A stretch of 40,379 nt of DNA from Pararhizobium mangrovi (GTDB taxonomy: Bacteria > Pseudomonadota > Alphaproteobacteria > Rhizobiales > Rhizobiaceae), in the NCBI RefSeq assembly GCF_006516965.1, contig NZ_VHLH01000035.1, positions 1 to 40,379 of the forward strand, read 5' to 3'. Positions within the stretch are counted from its first letter, which is position 1. Every line of letters begins with the position of its first letter. The notes beneath the pieces were generated by a model. The model had not been told where the DNA came from. It saw only the letters and a list, made by a program, of their open reading frames with translations, and did no database searches. This document shows, piece by piece, positions 1-7,883 of this stretch. Position numbers and translations under genes: made by a program.

Positions 1-213
1 GGCACTGTCGCTCCCAGTCAGATCGGCGGCTACAAACCGCGCACGATCCGCGAAGAACATGCCGACTGGCTGCGCGAACGATGCCGAGACAAGCCCTTCA
101 CGCTTCGCGGTCTGGTCGCCGAGCTCGCCAGCGAACGTGGGCTGAAGGTCGATTACCGCTCGGTCTGGCAGTTCGTGCATGACGAGAAGCTGTCGCATAA
201 AAAAAGACGTTGA
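1..213 (+). CDS. IS630 transposase, N-terminal frame (partial)
   Basis: The frame is open from base 1, ends at TGA 211-213, and reads about 70 residues of a helix-turn-helix region (for example YKPRTIREEHADWLRERC and DYRSVWQFVHDEKLSHKK). This is typical of the DNA-binding half of IS630 transposases. The codons just before the stop are CAT AAA AAA AGA, a slippery context. A -1 slip there continues as KTLIAIEQDRPDVARRR in the downstream frame, giving one full-length transposase. The start lies upstream of the window. Confidence 0.75.
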   Translation, partial: GTVAPSQIGGYKPRTIREEHADWLRERCRDKPFTLRGLVAELASERGLKVDYRSVWQFVHDEKLSHKKRR

Positions 214-806
214 TCGCCATCGAGCAGGACCGCCCGGACGTTGCGCGTCGGCGCAGCCAATGGATCAAGTACCAAGACCGGGTCGACCCTGGCCGTCTCG
301 TCTTCATGGACGAAACCTGGACGAAGACGAACATGGCCCCGCTTTACGGTTGGGCTCCGGTCGGTCAGCGTCTCTTCGGAAAAGCACCGTTCGGGCACTG
401 GAACACCTCGACCTTCATTGCCGCCCTTCGAAACGACCGGATCGAGGCGCCATGGCTGATCGACGGACCGATCAACGGCGAAACGTTCCGTCTTTACGTC
501 GAAGAGGTTCTGATCCCAACCCTGAAGCCCGGCGATGTCGTCGTGCTCGACAATCTTGGAAGCCATAAAAGCAGGGCTGTGCGCGCCGCGATCAGAGCCG
601 TCGGCGCAAAGCTCCTGTTCCTGCCGAAATACTCGCCCGACCTCAATCCGATCGAGCAGTTCTTCGCCAAACTCAAGCACCACCTGCGCAAGGCCGGACC
701 GAGAACGCGCGACACCATCTGCAGCGCGATCGGAGAAATCCTCAAGACCGTCACCGATCGCGAATGTTCAAACTATCTCATCAACGCAGGCTATGCCCGA
801 TGCTAA
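210..806 (+). CDS. IS630 transposase, catalytic DDE frame
   Basis: This frame encodes the DDE endonuclease half of an IS630-family transposase. The three catalytic acidic residues are visible: D in FMDETW, D in VVLDNLGSHK, and E in the DLNPIEQFF block near the C-terminus. It shares the family's typical end, with PKYSPDLNPIE followed by a basic helix. Independent initiation at TTG 210 is possible, but expression as a fusion through -1 frameshifting at 199-205 is more likely, since the upstream frame runs straight into it. The catalytic part is intact, so the element may still be active if its left end is complete. Confidence 0.85.
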   Translation: MIAIEQDRPDVARRRSQWIKYQDRVDPGRLVFMDETWTKTNMAPLYGWAPVGQRLFGKAPFGHWNTSTFIAALRNDRIEAPWLIDGPINGETFRLYVEEVLIPTLKPGDVVVLDNLGSHKSRAVRAAIRAVGAKLLFLPKYSPDLNPIEQFFAKLKHHLRKAGPRTRDTICSAIGEILKTVTDRECSNYLINAGYARC

Positions 807-965
807 AATCATCCCGCTCTAGGATCATCCAATCGAATGATCAAACCGATTTCTATCACACCTTTCTCACTCGTGCTCCGGCAACCCCGCGCCGATTTAC
901 GGCGTTTTAATCGTATTCGACGAAAACCGTCTGCATCGAAGGCTCCGGAAGGAAAGTCCGAGACC

Positions 966-1535
966 ATGTTGTATTCGCGTTTTCGGAGACTTTGCGTCGC
1001 CGCGCTCGCCTGCGCGCCCCTCGTCGCATGCCAGAGCGAAAAGCCGCCGCTGGACCCGTTCCCGACCGGCAGCGTCCAGCCCTACCATCTCGATTCGGGC
1101 GACCAGGTCCGCGTCACCGTATTCGACCAGTCCGGGCTGACCGGAACCTACAATGTCGATCCGGCCGGCTACATCTCCGTTCCGCTGATCGGCGCGGTGC
1201 CGGCGCGCGGCAAGACGCTTGCAAACCTCGAACGGACGATCGCCGGCAAGCTTGCCAACGGCTATGTTCGCGACCCGGACGTCTCGGTCCAGATGGACCG
1301 GTATCGCTCGATCTTCATCATGGGCGAGGTCAGCCAGGGCGGCCAGTACAGCTACGTGCCCGGCATGACCGCGCAACAGGCCGTCGCGGCCGCCGGCGGC
1401 TTCTCTGCGCGCGCCTACGAAAAGACGGTCGAGGTGACGCGCCGGTTGAACGGCAAGTCCCTGACGGGCCGCATCCTGCCGACCGAGCCGATCCGGCCGG
1501 GCGACACGATCACCGTGCGCGAGCGCCTCTTCTAG
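966..1535 (+). CDS. polysaccharide export outer-membrane lipoprotein (Wza-like)
   Basis: A 189-residue secreted lipoprotein: a basic start, hydrophobic stretch and lipobox LVAC put the lipidated Cys near residue 21. The mature part has the polysaccharide biosynthesis/export domain (YHLDSGDQVRVTVFDQ, then YISVPLIGAVPARGKTL) followed by an SLBB-like ligand-binding segment (IFIMGEVSQGGQYSYVPGMT). Family members form or assist the outer-membrane channel for exopolysaccharide. This is the short version, lacking the extra C-terminal SLBB repeats and transmembrane helix of E. coli Wza. ATG 966 is chosen because it has AAGGAAAG about nine bases upstream and begins the signal peptide; an in-frame ATG at 837 would place the signal peptide inside the protein. 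No glycosyltransferase genes adjoin it, so the polymer is unknown. Confidence 0.85.
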   Translation: MLYSRFRRLCVAALACAPLVACQSEKPPLDPFPTGSVQPYHLDSGDQVRVTVFDQSGLTGTYNVDPAGYISVPLIGAVPARGKTLANLERTIAGKLANGYVRDPDVSVQMDRYRSIFIMGEVSQGGQYSYVPGMTAQQAVAAAGGFSARAYEKTVEVTRRLNGKSLTGRILPTEPIRPGDTITVRERLF

Positions 1536-1561
1536 AGACTTTCATCGCGGCGGCTCGACGA

Positions 1562-2242
1562 TCACTGCCTGACGCCGACCTCGTCGATACGCTCGAGGAG
1601 GTCGGCCGGGTCCTCGTAGACCCGGAAGGCACCGCCGCGTTCGAGCTCGTCCTCTCCGTAACCGCCCGAAAGCAGGCCGATGCCGAGGGCACGTGCGCGG
1701 CGGGCGGCCAGCATGTCCCAGATGCTGTCGCCGACCACGAGCGTCTCGCTGACGTCGACGCCGAGCCGTTCGGCCGCCTCGATGAAGAGGTCCGGATCGG
1801 GCTTGGCGTATCTCACCTGATCCCGCGTCACGACGACGGTCTTCTGCGGATCGACGCCGAGGTTCCTGAGCGGCGTTCCGGCGGTTTCCATCCGTCCGCT
1901 GGTCGCGATCGCCCACGGCACGCCCATCTCGCTCAGCCGTTCCAGAAGCTCGCATGCCCCCGGCAGCGGGCCGATCTTTGCGGACCGGCGCGCATATGCC
2001 TCGGCGTGGCCTCGCTGCAGTTCCTCGACGCGTTCGGGACTGATCTCACGGCCGGTCTCGCGCAGGAGCGCGTTCATGAAGAGCCCGCCGCTCATGCCGA
2101 TGCGGCGATGGATGCGCCAGACGGAAAGGGAAATGCCGGCTTCCTCGAGCGCTTCCTGCCAGGAAAGCACATGCTGGTAGACGCTGTCGATCAGCGTACC
2201 GTCGAGATCGAAGAGGAAGGCGGGCTGCTTGATATTGGCCAT
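1562..2242 (-). CDS. HAD-superfamily hydrolase, phosphoglycolate-phosphatase-like
   Basis: A 226-residue HAD phosphatase with all four motifs: DLDGTLIDS (motif I), ATSGR (motif II), the lysine in YAKPDPDLF (motif III) and GDSIWDM (motif IV). A helical cap lies between motifs I and II, as in the PGP/beta-phosphoglucomutase-like subgroup. The substrate is probably a small phosphorylated metabolite, but it cannot be read from sequence. ATG 2242 is preferred over an in-frame ATG 60 bases upstream because GAGGA lies just before it. The gene follows eryG on the same strand after 145 bases that contain a 13-bp hairpin (2339-2377). It may be a read-through member of the erythritol transport unit or independent. 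Confidence 0.85.
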   Translation of the reverse strand: MANIKQPAFLFDLDGTLIDSVYQHVLSWQEALEEAGISLSVWRIHRRIGMSGGLFMNALLRETGREISPERVEELQRGHAEAYARRSAKIGPLPGACELLERLSEMGVPWAIATSGRMETAGTPLRNLGVDPQKTVVVTRDQVRYAKPDPDLFIEAAERLGVDVSETLVVGDSIWDMLAARRARALGIGLLSGGYGEDELERGGAFRVYEDPADLLERIDEVGVRQ

Positions 2243-2338
2243 CGGGTGTTCCTCGATCGGAATGATCGGCATCACCGTAGCCCCGCTCGGCATCATCGCC
2301 AAGACGTCCGCACCCTGCCCTCACGGCATGGCGAAGAC

Positions 2339-2377
2339 GCGTTCCCGGCGGATGACGGGGTCGCCCGCCGGGAACGC
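2339..2377 (-). terminator. 13-bp perfect hairpin between eryG and the HAD gene
   Basis: GCGTTCCCGGCGG (2339-2351) is the exact reverse complement of CCGCCGGGAACGC (2365-2377), with a 13-base loop. It lies 10 bases beyond the eryG stop codon. There is no U-tract after it on the minus strand, so it may attenuate transcription or protect the 3' end rather than act as a full intrinsic terminator. Confidence 0.5.
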
Positions 2378-2387
2378 CGGTTCTACC

Positions 2388-3386
2388 TTACTGCATGCTC
2401 TTCAGCGTGAACGGCGCGACGAACTGGTCGGCCATGTCCTGCGTGACGAGGATGCAGTTGAAGAGCTGCTTCTCCGTGTCGGCGCCGGTCTTGCCGGTGC
2501 GGATCAGGCTGTCGGCTTCCTGCACGGCCTTCTTGGAAAAGACGGCGACCGGCTGCAGGACCGTATAGGCGAGTTCGCCGCTCTTCAGCGCGTCGATGGC
2601 GGCCGGCGAACCGTCGAAGCCGCCGACCGTGACGCCCTTCAGCTTGTTCGCTTCCTTCAGCGCGGCGATCGCGCCGAGCGCCATCTCGTCGTTGCCGCTG
2701 ATGACGCCCATGATGTTCGGGTTCGCCTGGAGCATGCCCTGCATCTTGTCGTGGCCCTGGGTACGGTCCCAGTTTGCGACCTGCGAGCCGACCTTCTTGA
2801 GGTCCGGATACTGGCTGAGCACGGTGTTGTAGCCGTTCGAACGCGTCGCCGCGTTGTTGTCAGAGGGCGCGCCCGTCAGTTCGACAAAGTTGCCCTTGTC
2901 GCCGGCCATTTGCACCCACTGCTGGGCACCGAGGGCGGCCCCTTGCGCGTTGTTGGAAACGAGCTGCGCCTTGGCGATGCCTTCCTGGTTGATCTCGGCG
3001 TTGACGAGGATCACCGGAATGTTCGCCTGGACGGCCTTCTTCACCGCGCCGACGGAGCCGTCGGCATTGGCCGGATCGAGGATGATCGCCTTGGAGTTGT
3101 TGGTGATCGCCGTGTCGATGAGACGGCTTTCGGTATTGGTGTCGCCCTTGTGCGCACCGACATTGACGGAATAGCCGAGATCCTTGGCGGCCTGCGCGGC
3201 CACGTCGCCTTCGGTCTTCCAGTACGGGTTCGACGGGTCGTTGACGATAATCGTCATCAGGCCCTTTCCGCCGCTGCTCCCGTCTGACTTCGAACCGGAG
3301 TCCGACTGTGCGCTCGCCGGGCCGGCAAAGACCATGGCCATGGATGCGGCCGCGGCAAGGCCGAGAACTGTACGCCTCTTGAACAT
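2388..3386 (-). CDS. eryG: erythritol ABC transporter, periplasmic binding protein
   Basis: A 332-residue periplasmic sugar-binding protein of the ribose-binding (Peripla_BP_4) type. It has a clear Sec signal peptide (MFKRRTVLGLAAAASMAMVF, cleavage after PASAQ) and a low-complexity Ser/Gly linker. The fold segments include IIVNDPSNPYWKTEGD, ILDPANADGSVGAVKKA, VISGNDEMALGAIAALKE and VGGFDGSPAAIDALKSGE. It is the last transporter gene of the unit eryD-DUF2291-eryE-eryF-eryG. The erythritol assignment rests on this position, next to the full set of erythritol catabolic genes, and on the corresponding R. leguminosarum/Brucella locus; sequence alone would only say monosaccharide or polyol. The start has GGGAGAGA upstream. 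Confidence 0.8.
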   Translation of the reverse strand: MFKRRTVLGLAAAASMAMVFAGPASAQSDSGSKSDGSSGGKGLMTIIVNDPSNPYWKTEGDVAAQAAKDLGYSVNVGAHKGDTNTESRLIDTAITNNSKAIILDPANADGSVGAVKKAVQANIPVILVNAEINQEGIAKAQLVSNNAQGAALGAQQWVQMAGDKGNFVELTGAPSDNNAATRSNGYNTVLSQYPDLKKVGSQVANWDRTQGHDKMQGMLQANPNIMGVISGNDEMALGAIAALKEANKLKGVTVGGFDGSPAAIDALKSGELAYTVLQPVAVFSKKAVQEADSLIRTGKTGADTEKQLFNCILVTQDMADQFVAPFTLKSMQ

Positions 3387-3422
3387 TCTTTCTCTCTCCC
3401 TTTGGGGTGGTGGTCGGGCCGG

Positions 3423-4556
3423 TCAGCCGGCCGTCTTCTCGCGTCGGGCGGCGGCCTTTCCGGTCGCCGTTCCCGAACCCGAGGAAGGGGTGGCCTCCGA
3501 AGGCGGCGCCTTGCGCCTGCCGCGCCCGCCATATTCGAAGGAATTGAGGAGCACGGCAAAGACGATCACCGCGCCGGTGAAGACCATCTGCCAGTAGGCG
3601 GAGACGCCGGTGATCACGAGGCCGTCCGACAGGAAGCCGATGACGAAGGCACCGAGCAGCGTGCCGCGAATGTTGCCGCGCCCGCCCGTCAGCGCGGCAC
3701 CGCCGATGACGACGGTCGCGATCGCCGTCAGTTCGTAGGTGTTGCCGGCCGTCGGCCCTGCCGAGGTCAGTTCGGAGGTGAGCACGAGGCCGGCGATCGA
3801 GGCGCAGATGCCCGAGAGGATGTAGACGGTGATCTGTACGCGCTTCGTCGGCACGCCGGAAAGCTCGGCCGCCCGCTCGTTGCCGCCCGACGCATAGAGC
3901 CAGCGCCCGAAGACGGTCCGGTTCAGGAGCACGATGCCGATGATGGCGATCGCCACCATGATCAGGACGCCGACGGGAATGCCGAAGAGCCGGTTGAAGC
4001 CGAGCCAGTCGAAGCCGGTATTGCCGAGTTCGGGACTGCCGCCGAGATTGTTGTAGGTCAGGCCGCCCGTCATCAGCAGCGCCACGCCGCGCACTGCATA
4101 AAGCATGCCGAGCGTGGCAACGAAGGGCGGCACCTTGAAGCGCGCCACGAGCGTTCCGTTGACGAGGCCGACGAAGGCACCGACGCAGCACGTCAGGATC
4201 GCCACGACCCAGACCGGCGGATAGAGGATGACGCCGAAGACGTCGAGCGTGGCGCCGTGCATCAGGAAGCCGGCGACGACGCCGGACAGGCCGAGCGTGG
4301 AGCCGACCGAAAGGTCGATGCCGCCATTGAGGATGACGAGCAGCATGCCCATGCCGAGAATGCCGAAGATGGCCACGTGCGAGGCCATCGTCAGGAAGTT
4401 CTCCGCCGAGAAGTAGTTCGGCGAGAGGATGGAAAAGACGACGATGATGACGATCAGCGCGAAGAAGGCGCGGCCTTCGAGAAGGAGTTCGCCGAAGCCC
4501 ATGCGCCGGCGGCTGCCGCCCTTCGCCCCTTTTCGTTCCGTGCGTGTGTGCGCCAT
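3423..4556 (-). CDS. eryF: erythritol ABC transporter, permease
   Basis: A 377-residue inner-membrane permease of the RbsC/AraH family with about ten hydrophobic segments. Family features include GMGMLLVILNGGIDLSVGS in the first third, VPPFVATLGMLYAVRGVALL, and GGAALTGGRGNIRGTLLGA near the coupling region. The C-terminus is extended by a basic, low-complexity tail of about 30 residues (GRGRRKAPPSEATPSSGSG...), which is unusual for the family. It lies 21 bases downstream of eryE and 36 upstream of eryG on the same strand, so it is co-transcribed. Erythritol as substrate is inferred from locus context. Confidence 0.82.
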   Translation of the reverse strand: MAHTRTERKGAKGGSRRRMGFGELLLEGRAFFALIVIIVVFSILSPNYFSAENFLTMASHVAIFGILGMGMLLVILNGGIDLSVGSTLGLSGVVAGFLMHGATLDVFGVILYPPVWVVAILTCCVGAFVGLVNGTLVARFKVPPFVATLGMLYAVRGVALLMTGGLTYNNLGGSPELGNTGFDWLGFNRLFGIPVGVLIMVAIAIIGIVLLNRTVFGRWLYASGGNERAAELSGVPTKRVQITVYILSGICASIAGLVLTSELTSAGPTAGNTYELTAIATVVIGGAALTGGRGNIRGTLLGAFVIGFLSDGLVITGVSAYWQMVFTGAVIVFAVLLNSFEYGGRGRRKAPPSEATPSSGSGTATGKAAARREKTAG

Positions 4557-4577
4557 TGGAATGCTCCGTCCCTCGCC

Positions 4578-6122
4578 TCAGGCCGCCGCTTCGTGCTCGC
4601 CGGAGGCGGCCATGATGTCTTCCTTGGAAACGTCGGGGCCGAACTCGGCGGCGATGCGGCCGCGGCTCATGACGACGATGCGATGCGCCACGGCGAAGCA
4701 TTCGCCGACTTCCGAGGTCGAGTAGATGACGCCGAGCCCTTCGCGCGCGCGTTCGCTCAGGAGGCGGAAGACCTCCGCCTTGGCGCCGATGTCGATGCCG
4801 CGGCTCGGCTCGTCGAGCAGCATGACGCTCGGCTGCGTCGTCATCATCTTGCCGATGACGACCTTCTGCTGGTTGCCGCCCGAAAGCGAACCGATCGGCG
4901 CGTTGCCGCCCTCGGTCTTGACCTGCACGTCCTCGATCGCGTGATCGACGATCTCGGCCTCGCGATCGCGCGACAGGAAGATACCGCGCACGAAGGCGCT
5001 GATGCTGGCGAGCGAAAGGTTGCGGCCGACCGTCATCGTCTGCACGAGCCCGTCGCGCTGGCGGTCTTCCGGCACCAGGACGAGGCCGCGGGCGATCCGC
5101 TCGGCGATCGTGCAGCCCTTCAGGTCCTCGCCGTAGAGGCGAACGCGCCCGCCATTCATGGCGACCCGCCCGGCGACGGCTTCGAGCAGTTCCGTGCGCC
5201 CCGCCCCCATGAGCCCGTAGATGCAGACGATCTCCCCGGCGCGAAGGTCGAGCGAGAGACGGTCGACGACGCGCCGTCCGGCAATGCTCGCATCCGGCAC
5301 GCTCACATCCTCGATCGAAAGCAACGTCTGGCCGAATTCGTAGCCCGCAGGCGGCGAGCCGAGGTCGTAGTTCTCGCCGACCATGTTGCGCACGATCCAT
5401 TCGAGATCGATCTCGGCGGCCGGCGCGTTTGCGGTCATGGTGCCGTCGCGAAGCACGACCGCGTAGTCGGTGATCTCGAGCGCTTCTTCGAGGTGGTGGG
5501 AGATGTAGACGATCGACACGCCGCGCGCGGTCAGGTCGCGGATCACCTTGAAGAGCACCTCCACCTCGCTCGCGCTCAGTGCGGAGGTCGGCTCGTCCAT
5601 GATGAGGATGCGCGCGTCGATCGACAGCGCCCGGGCGATCTCGACGATCTGCTGCTGGCCGAGGCGCAGGTCGTGGAGCGGCGTCAGCGGATCGATGTCC
5701 TCTTCGAGCTCCTTCATGAGACGCTCGGTCTGGCGTGCCTCCTCGGCATAGTCCACGCCGCCGGCATTCGTGAGCTCGCGACCCATGAAGACGTTGTCGC
5801 GCACGTTCATGTTGGGTGCGAGCGAGAGTTCCTGATGGATGATGGCGATGCCGCGCGCCTGCGCTTCCACGGAGGAAGCAAAGCTCACCGGCTCGCCGTC
5901 GACCTCGATCGTGCCGGAACTCGGCCGTTCCACGCCGGAAAGGATCTTCATCAGCGTCGACTTGCCGGCGCCGTTCTCGCCGAAGAGCGTCGTCACCTCG
6001 CCGCGACGCACCTCGAAATCGACGCCCTTCAGCGCGCGGATGCCGCCGTAGTTCTTGGTGATGCCGCGTGCGGCCAGCACCGTTTCGCCGCCGCGCCGCT
6101 CGATGTCGGGCCGCGGGTTCAC
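4578..6122 (-). CDS. eryE: erythritol ABC transporter, dual ATP-binding subunit
   Basis: A 514-residue sugar-importer ATPase with two ABC domains, as in RbsA/MglA. The first has Walker A GENGAGKST near residue 50, Walker B ILIMDEPTSAL and the H-loop YISHH. The second has the degenerate nucleotide loop GLMGAGRTE, signature LSGGNQQK and VMLLDEPSRGID. The first-domain signature reads LRLGQQQ instead of the common LSVGQQQ. It starts with GTG at 6122, overlapping the stop of the upstream DUF2291 gene by four bases (GTGA), which implies translational coupling. It would energise import with EryF and EryG. Confidence 0.85.
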   Translation of the reverse strand: MNPRPDIERRGGETVLAARGITKNYGGIRALKGVDFEVRRGEVTTLFGENGAGKSTLMKILSGVERPSSGTIEVDGEPVSFASSVEAQARGIAIIHQELSLAPNMNVRDNVFMGRELTNAGGVDYAEEARQTERLMKELEEDIDPLTPLHDLRLGQQQIVEIARALSIDARILIMDEPTSALSASEVEVLFKVIRDLTARGVSIVYISHHLEEALEITDYAVVLRDGTMTANAPAAEIDLEWIVRNMVGENYDLGSPPAGYEFGQTLLSIEDVSVPDASIAGRRVVDRLSLDLRAGEIVCIYGLMGAGRTELLEAVAGRVAMNGGRVRLYGEDLKGCTIAERIARGLVLVPEDRQRDGLVQTMTVGRNLSLASISAFVRGIFLSRDREAEIVDHAIEDVQVKTEGGNAPIGSLSGGNQQKVVIGKMMTTQPSVMLLDEPSRGIDIGAKAEVFRLLSERAREGLGVIYSTSEVGECFAVAHRIVVMSRGRIAAEFGPDVSKEDIMAASGEHEAAA

Positions 6123-6775
6123 TGGACGCTCATTTCGACCGGCGTGACGAGCCAGTTCTTCGGATTGATCAGGTTGAAAACGCCGGTCACCGAGATCGTC
6201 TTGCCGGTCAGGTTCGCGGTATCGATGTTCGCGAGCACGCTCTGCTTCATGGCGTTGTTGAGCGCCGCGCCGGCGTTCTGGTACTCGATCTGGTTCTTGA
6301 ACTGGCCGAAGGCGATGTTGCCGGTCGCATCGCGCAGATCGGTGCCGTTGACGGCGGGACCCGTCTGGACCCGGATGGTGATTTCGTCCGGCACGTTCGG
6401 CACCCTGACCGAGTAGATCCCCGACTTGCCTTCGCCGACCGTGCCCGTGAACGTCACCGGGATCTCGGCACCGATGGTGCCCTGAACGCCGTATTTCTTC
6501 GCCGCCGCCTGCTGATCGGAAAGCACCGCCTTGGCGAGTTCCGGCGCCTGGACCGCGTTCTTGACGATGTAATCCTTGATCTTCGGGAAGTTCTCGGTGC
6601 CGAAGGCCGCGGCCTGGAAGCCGGCATTGCTCTGGTCGCGCTTGGACCCTACGCGCACGACGGTCGTATCGAGCGCCATCGCGACGATCACCACGACCAC
6701 GACGAGCGCGACGACGATCGTGCGAACGGAAAACCGGCGACGGCGGCCGCGGGGTGCTTCGGAGATTGTGCTCAT
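6119..6775 (-). CDS. DUF2291-family membrane-anchored periplasmic protein
   Basis: A 218-residue protein with one N-terminal membrane segment (VRTIVVALVVVVVIVAMAL, about residues 17-35) after a basic stretch, and a predicted periplasmic body. The body matches the DUF2291 type: FPKIKDYIVKNAVQAPELA, VTFTGTVGEGKSGIYSV, and a final GVFNLINPKNWLVTPVEMSV. Family members are often called lipoproteins, but no lipobox cysteine follows the hydrophobic stretch here, so it is probably a signal-anchor protein. It sits between eryD (37 bases upstream) and eryE (4-base overlap). This supports a role beside the EryEFG transporter, perhaps in assembly or substrate handling. No activity is established for the family. 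Confidence 0.8.
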   Translation of the reverse strand: MSTISEAPRGRRRRFSVRTIVVALVVVVVIVAMALDTTVVRVGSKRDQSNAGFQAAAFGTENFPKIKDYIVKNAVQAPELAKAVLSDQQAAAKKYGVQGTIGAEIPVTFTGTVGEGKSGIYSVRVPNVPDEITIRVQTGPAVNGTDLRDATGNIAFGQFKNQIEYQNAGAALNNAMKQSVLANIDTANLTGKTISVTGVFNLINPKNWLVTPVEMSVQ

Positions 6776-6812
6776 GCGGAATGCTCCGTTGCGGACATGA
6801 CGGGAACCCGGT

Positions 6813-7781
6813 TCATCGCGCTGACGCCTCTGTCAGCGTGCGCGCCGTGTTCTCGTCGGTGATGAGGCCGGTCAGGTAGCCGCTTGCGAGAACGGAACGG
6901 ATCGCGTCCATCTTCACCGTGCCGCCTGCCACGGCGACGATGCGCCGGTTGGCGAGTTCGGCCCGGCCGAGCGCCAGAATGCGCTCGGAAAGCGCCGTTT
7001 CGACCGGGTTTCCATCCCTGTCGAAGAAGTGACCGAGCAGTTCGCCGACGCCGCCGTCGCGCTTGACCTCGTCGATCTCCTCCGGCTCGATCTGACCCGT
7101 CATCACGAGCGAGGCTTCGCGCTCGGCCGTGCCGACGCTCACGAACATGAGGTCGGCGGAGCGCGCGAGTTCGAGCACGTCGCTGACGCCCCGCTGGCCG
7201 AGCAGGATGCGCCGGTCCTCCACCGTATTGGCGAAGAAGGGCACCGGCATCACATAGGCCTGCGCGTGCGTGCGTTCCGTCAGCCGGTAGATAACGTCGT
7301 GCGGGCTCGCCGCGAACTTGCGCGTGAGGCCGCCGAAGAGGGAGACGAACCGCACATTGTCGGCGGAAACCTGCGGCAGGTGCTCGACGCTCGCCGCGAG
7401 CGTGCGGCCGTGACCGACGCCGATCAGCGTGCCCTCTCCCCGTTCGATTTCACGCCTCAGGAACTGGGCACCGGCAATGCCGAGCGAGCGCAGCGGCAGT
7501 TCCGGCTCGTCGATCTCCGGCACGACCTGGCATGTTTCGAGCCCGAACGCGTCGACGAGCCGCTGCTCGAGTTCAACGCATTCGCTGACTTCGCCATCGA
7601 TGAAGACCTTGACGGAGCCTTCCTGGTTCGCCCGCGTGATCAGGCGGTGCGCCTTCAGGCTCGAAAGGCCGAGACGCTTGGCAACCTGCGCCTGGGTCAG
7701 CCCGCCCGCGTAGTGCAGCCAGGCGGCGCGCGTCGCCATGCTGGACGTCTCGTCGCGCGGTGCGACCCCGTTGCCTTTCAT
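6813..7781 (-). CDS. eryD: SorC/DeoR-type repressor of erythritol catabolism
   Basis: A 322-residue regulator with an N-terminal helix-turn-helix (about residues 23-55: YAGGLTQAQVAKRLGLSSLK) and a C-terminal SorC-type sugar-phosphate-binding domain. That domain includes GVGHGRTLAASVEHLPQ, FVSLFGGLTRK, and VAVAGGTVKMDAIRSVLASG. Length and position just after eryC match Brucella EryD (about 316 residues), the repressor that responds to erythritol in that genus. It heads a unit running on into DUF2291 and eryEFG. A palindrome ending 15 bases before its ATG (7797-7812) recurs upstream of eryA, fitting autoregulation. SD GGGAGGAG precedes ATG 7781. Confidence 0.88.
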   Translation of the reverse strand: MKGNGVAPRDETSSMATRAAWLHYAGGLTQAQVAKRLGLSSLKAHRLITRANQEGSVKVFIDGEVSECVELEQRLVDAFGLETCQVVPEIDEPELPLRSLGIAGAQFLRREIERGEGTLIGVGHGRTLAASVEHLPQVSADNVRFVSLFGGLTRKFAASPHDVIYRLTERTHAQAYVMPVPFFANTVEDRRILLGQRGVSDVLELARSADLMFVSVGTAEREASLVMTGQIEPEEIDEVKRDGGVGELLGHFFDRDGNPVETALSERILALGRAELANRRIVAVAGGTVKMDAIRSVLASGYLTGLITDENTARTLTEASAR

Positions 7782-7796
7782 GCGTACTCCTCCCGA

Positions 7797-7850
7797 ATGA
7801 TATTTATATCATCCGCTTAAAAAATTTTCACAACAGCAGATGGTTGTCAA
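7797..7850 (-). promoter_or_regulatory. promoter/operator of the eryD unit
   Basis: Read on the minus strand, the region shows TTGACA (7850-7845), then after 15 bases GAAAATTTTT (7829-7820), then after 7 bases the palindrome ATGATATTTATATCAT (7812-7797). The SD of eryD follows directly. The same elements with the same -35 to AT-box spacing occur upstream of eryA at 12037-12091. The palindrome core TGATA-N4-TATCA is the best candidate EryD operator. The exact -10 hexamer is unclear. Confidence 0.65.
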
Positions 7851-7883
7851 TTGCCCACATGGCCTCACGCGCAAAAATTGCGT

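Larger units (their letters stand above)
1..806 (+). mobile_element. IS630-family insertion sequence, right-hand part
   Basis: The left end of this element lies outside the window. What remains is the 3' part of the DNA-binding frame and the complete catalytic frame of an IS630-type transposase. The two frames are offset by -1 at a run of seven A residues (199-205). The right boundary cannot be fixed, because the left terminal repeat is not available for comparison. Just downstream, 831-842 shows a small palindrome-flanked stretch (GATCAT...ATGATC) that could lie near the end. The element sits 160 bases upstream of the polysaccharide-export gene, which is intact. Confidence 0.85.

Noticed and set aside
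2860-5400. 846-codon minus-strand frame overlapping eryG, eryF and eryE
   Set aside because: It runs in another frame of the same strand through three genes with clear domains, and its Arg/His-rich product has no motif.
3402-6416. A 1004-codon open frame on the plus strand across the ery transporter genes
   Set aside because: It is antisense to three well-supported ABC genes. The product is rich in Arg/Asp/His/Ala with no domain, as expected from GC-rich codon shadows.
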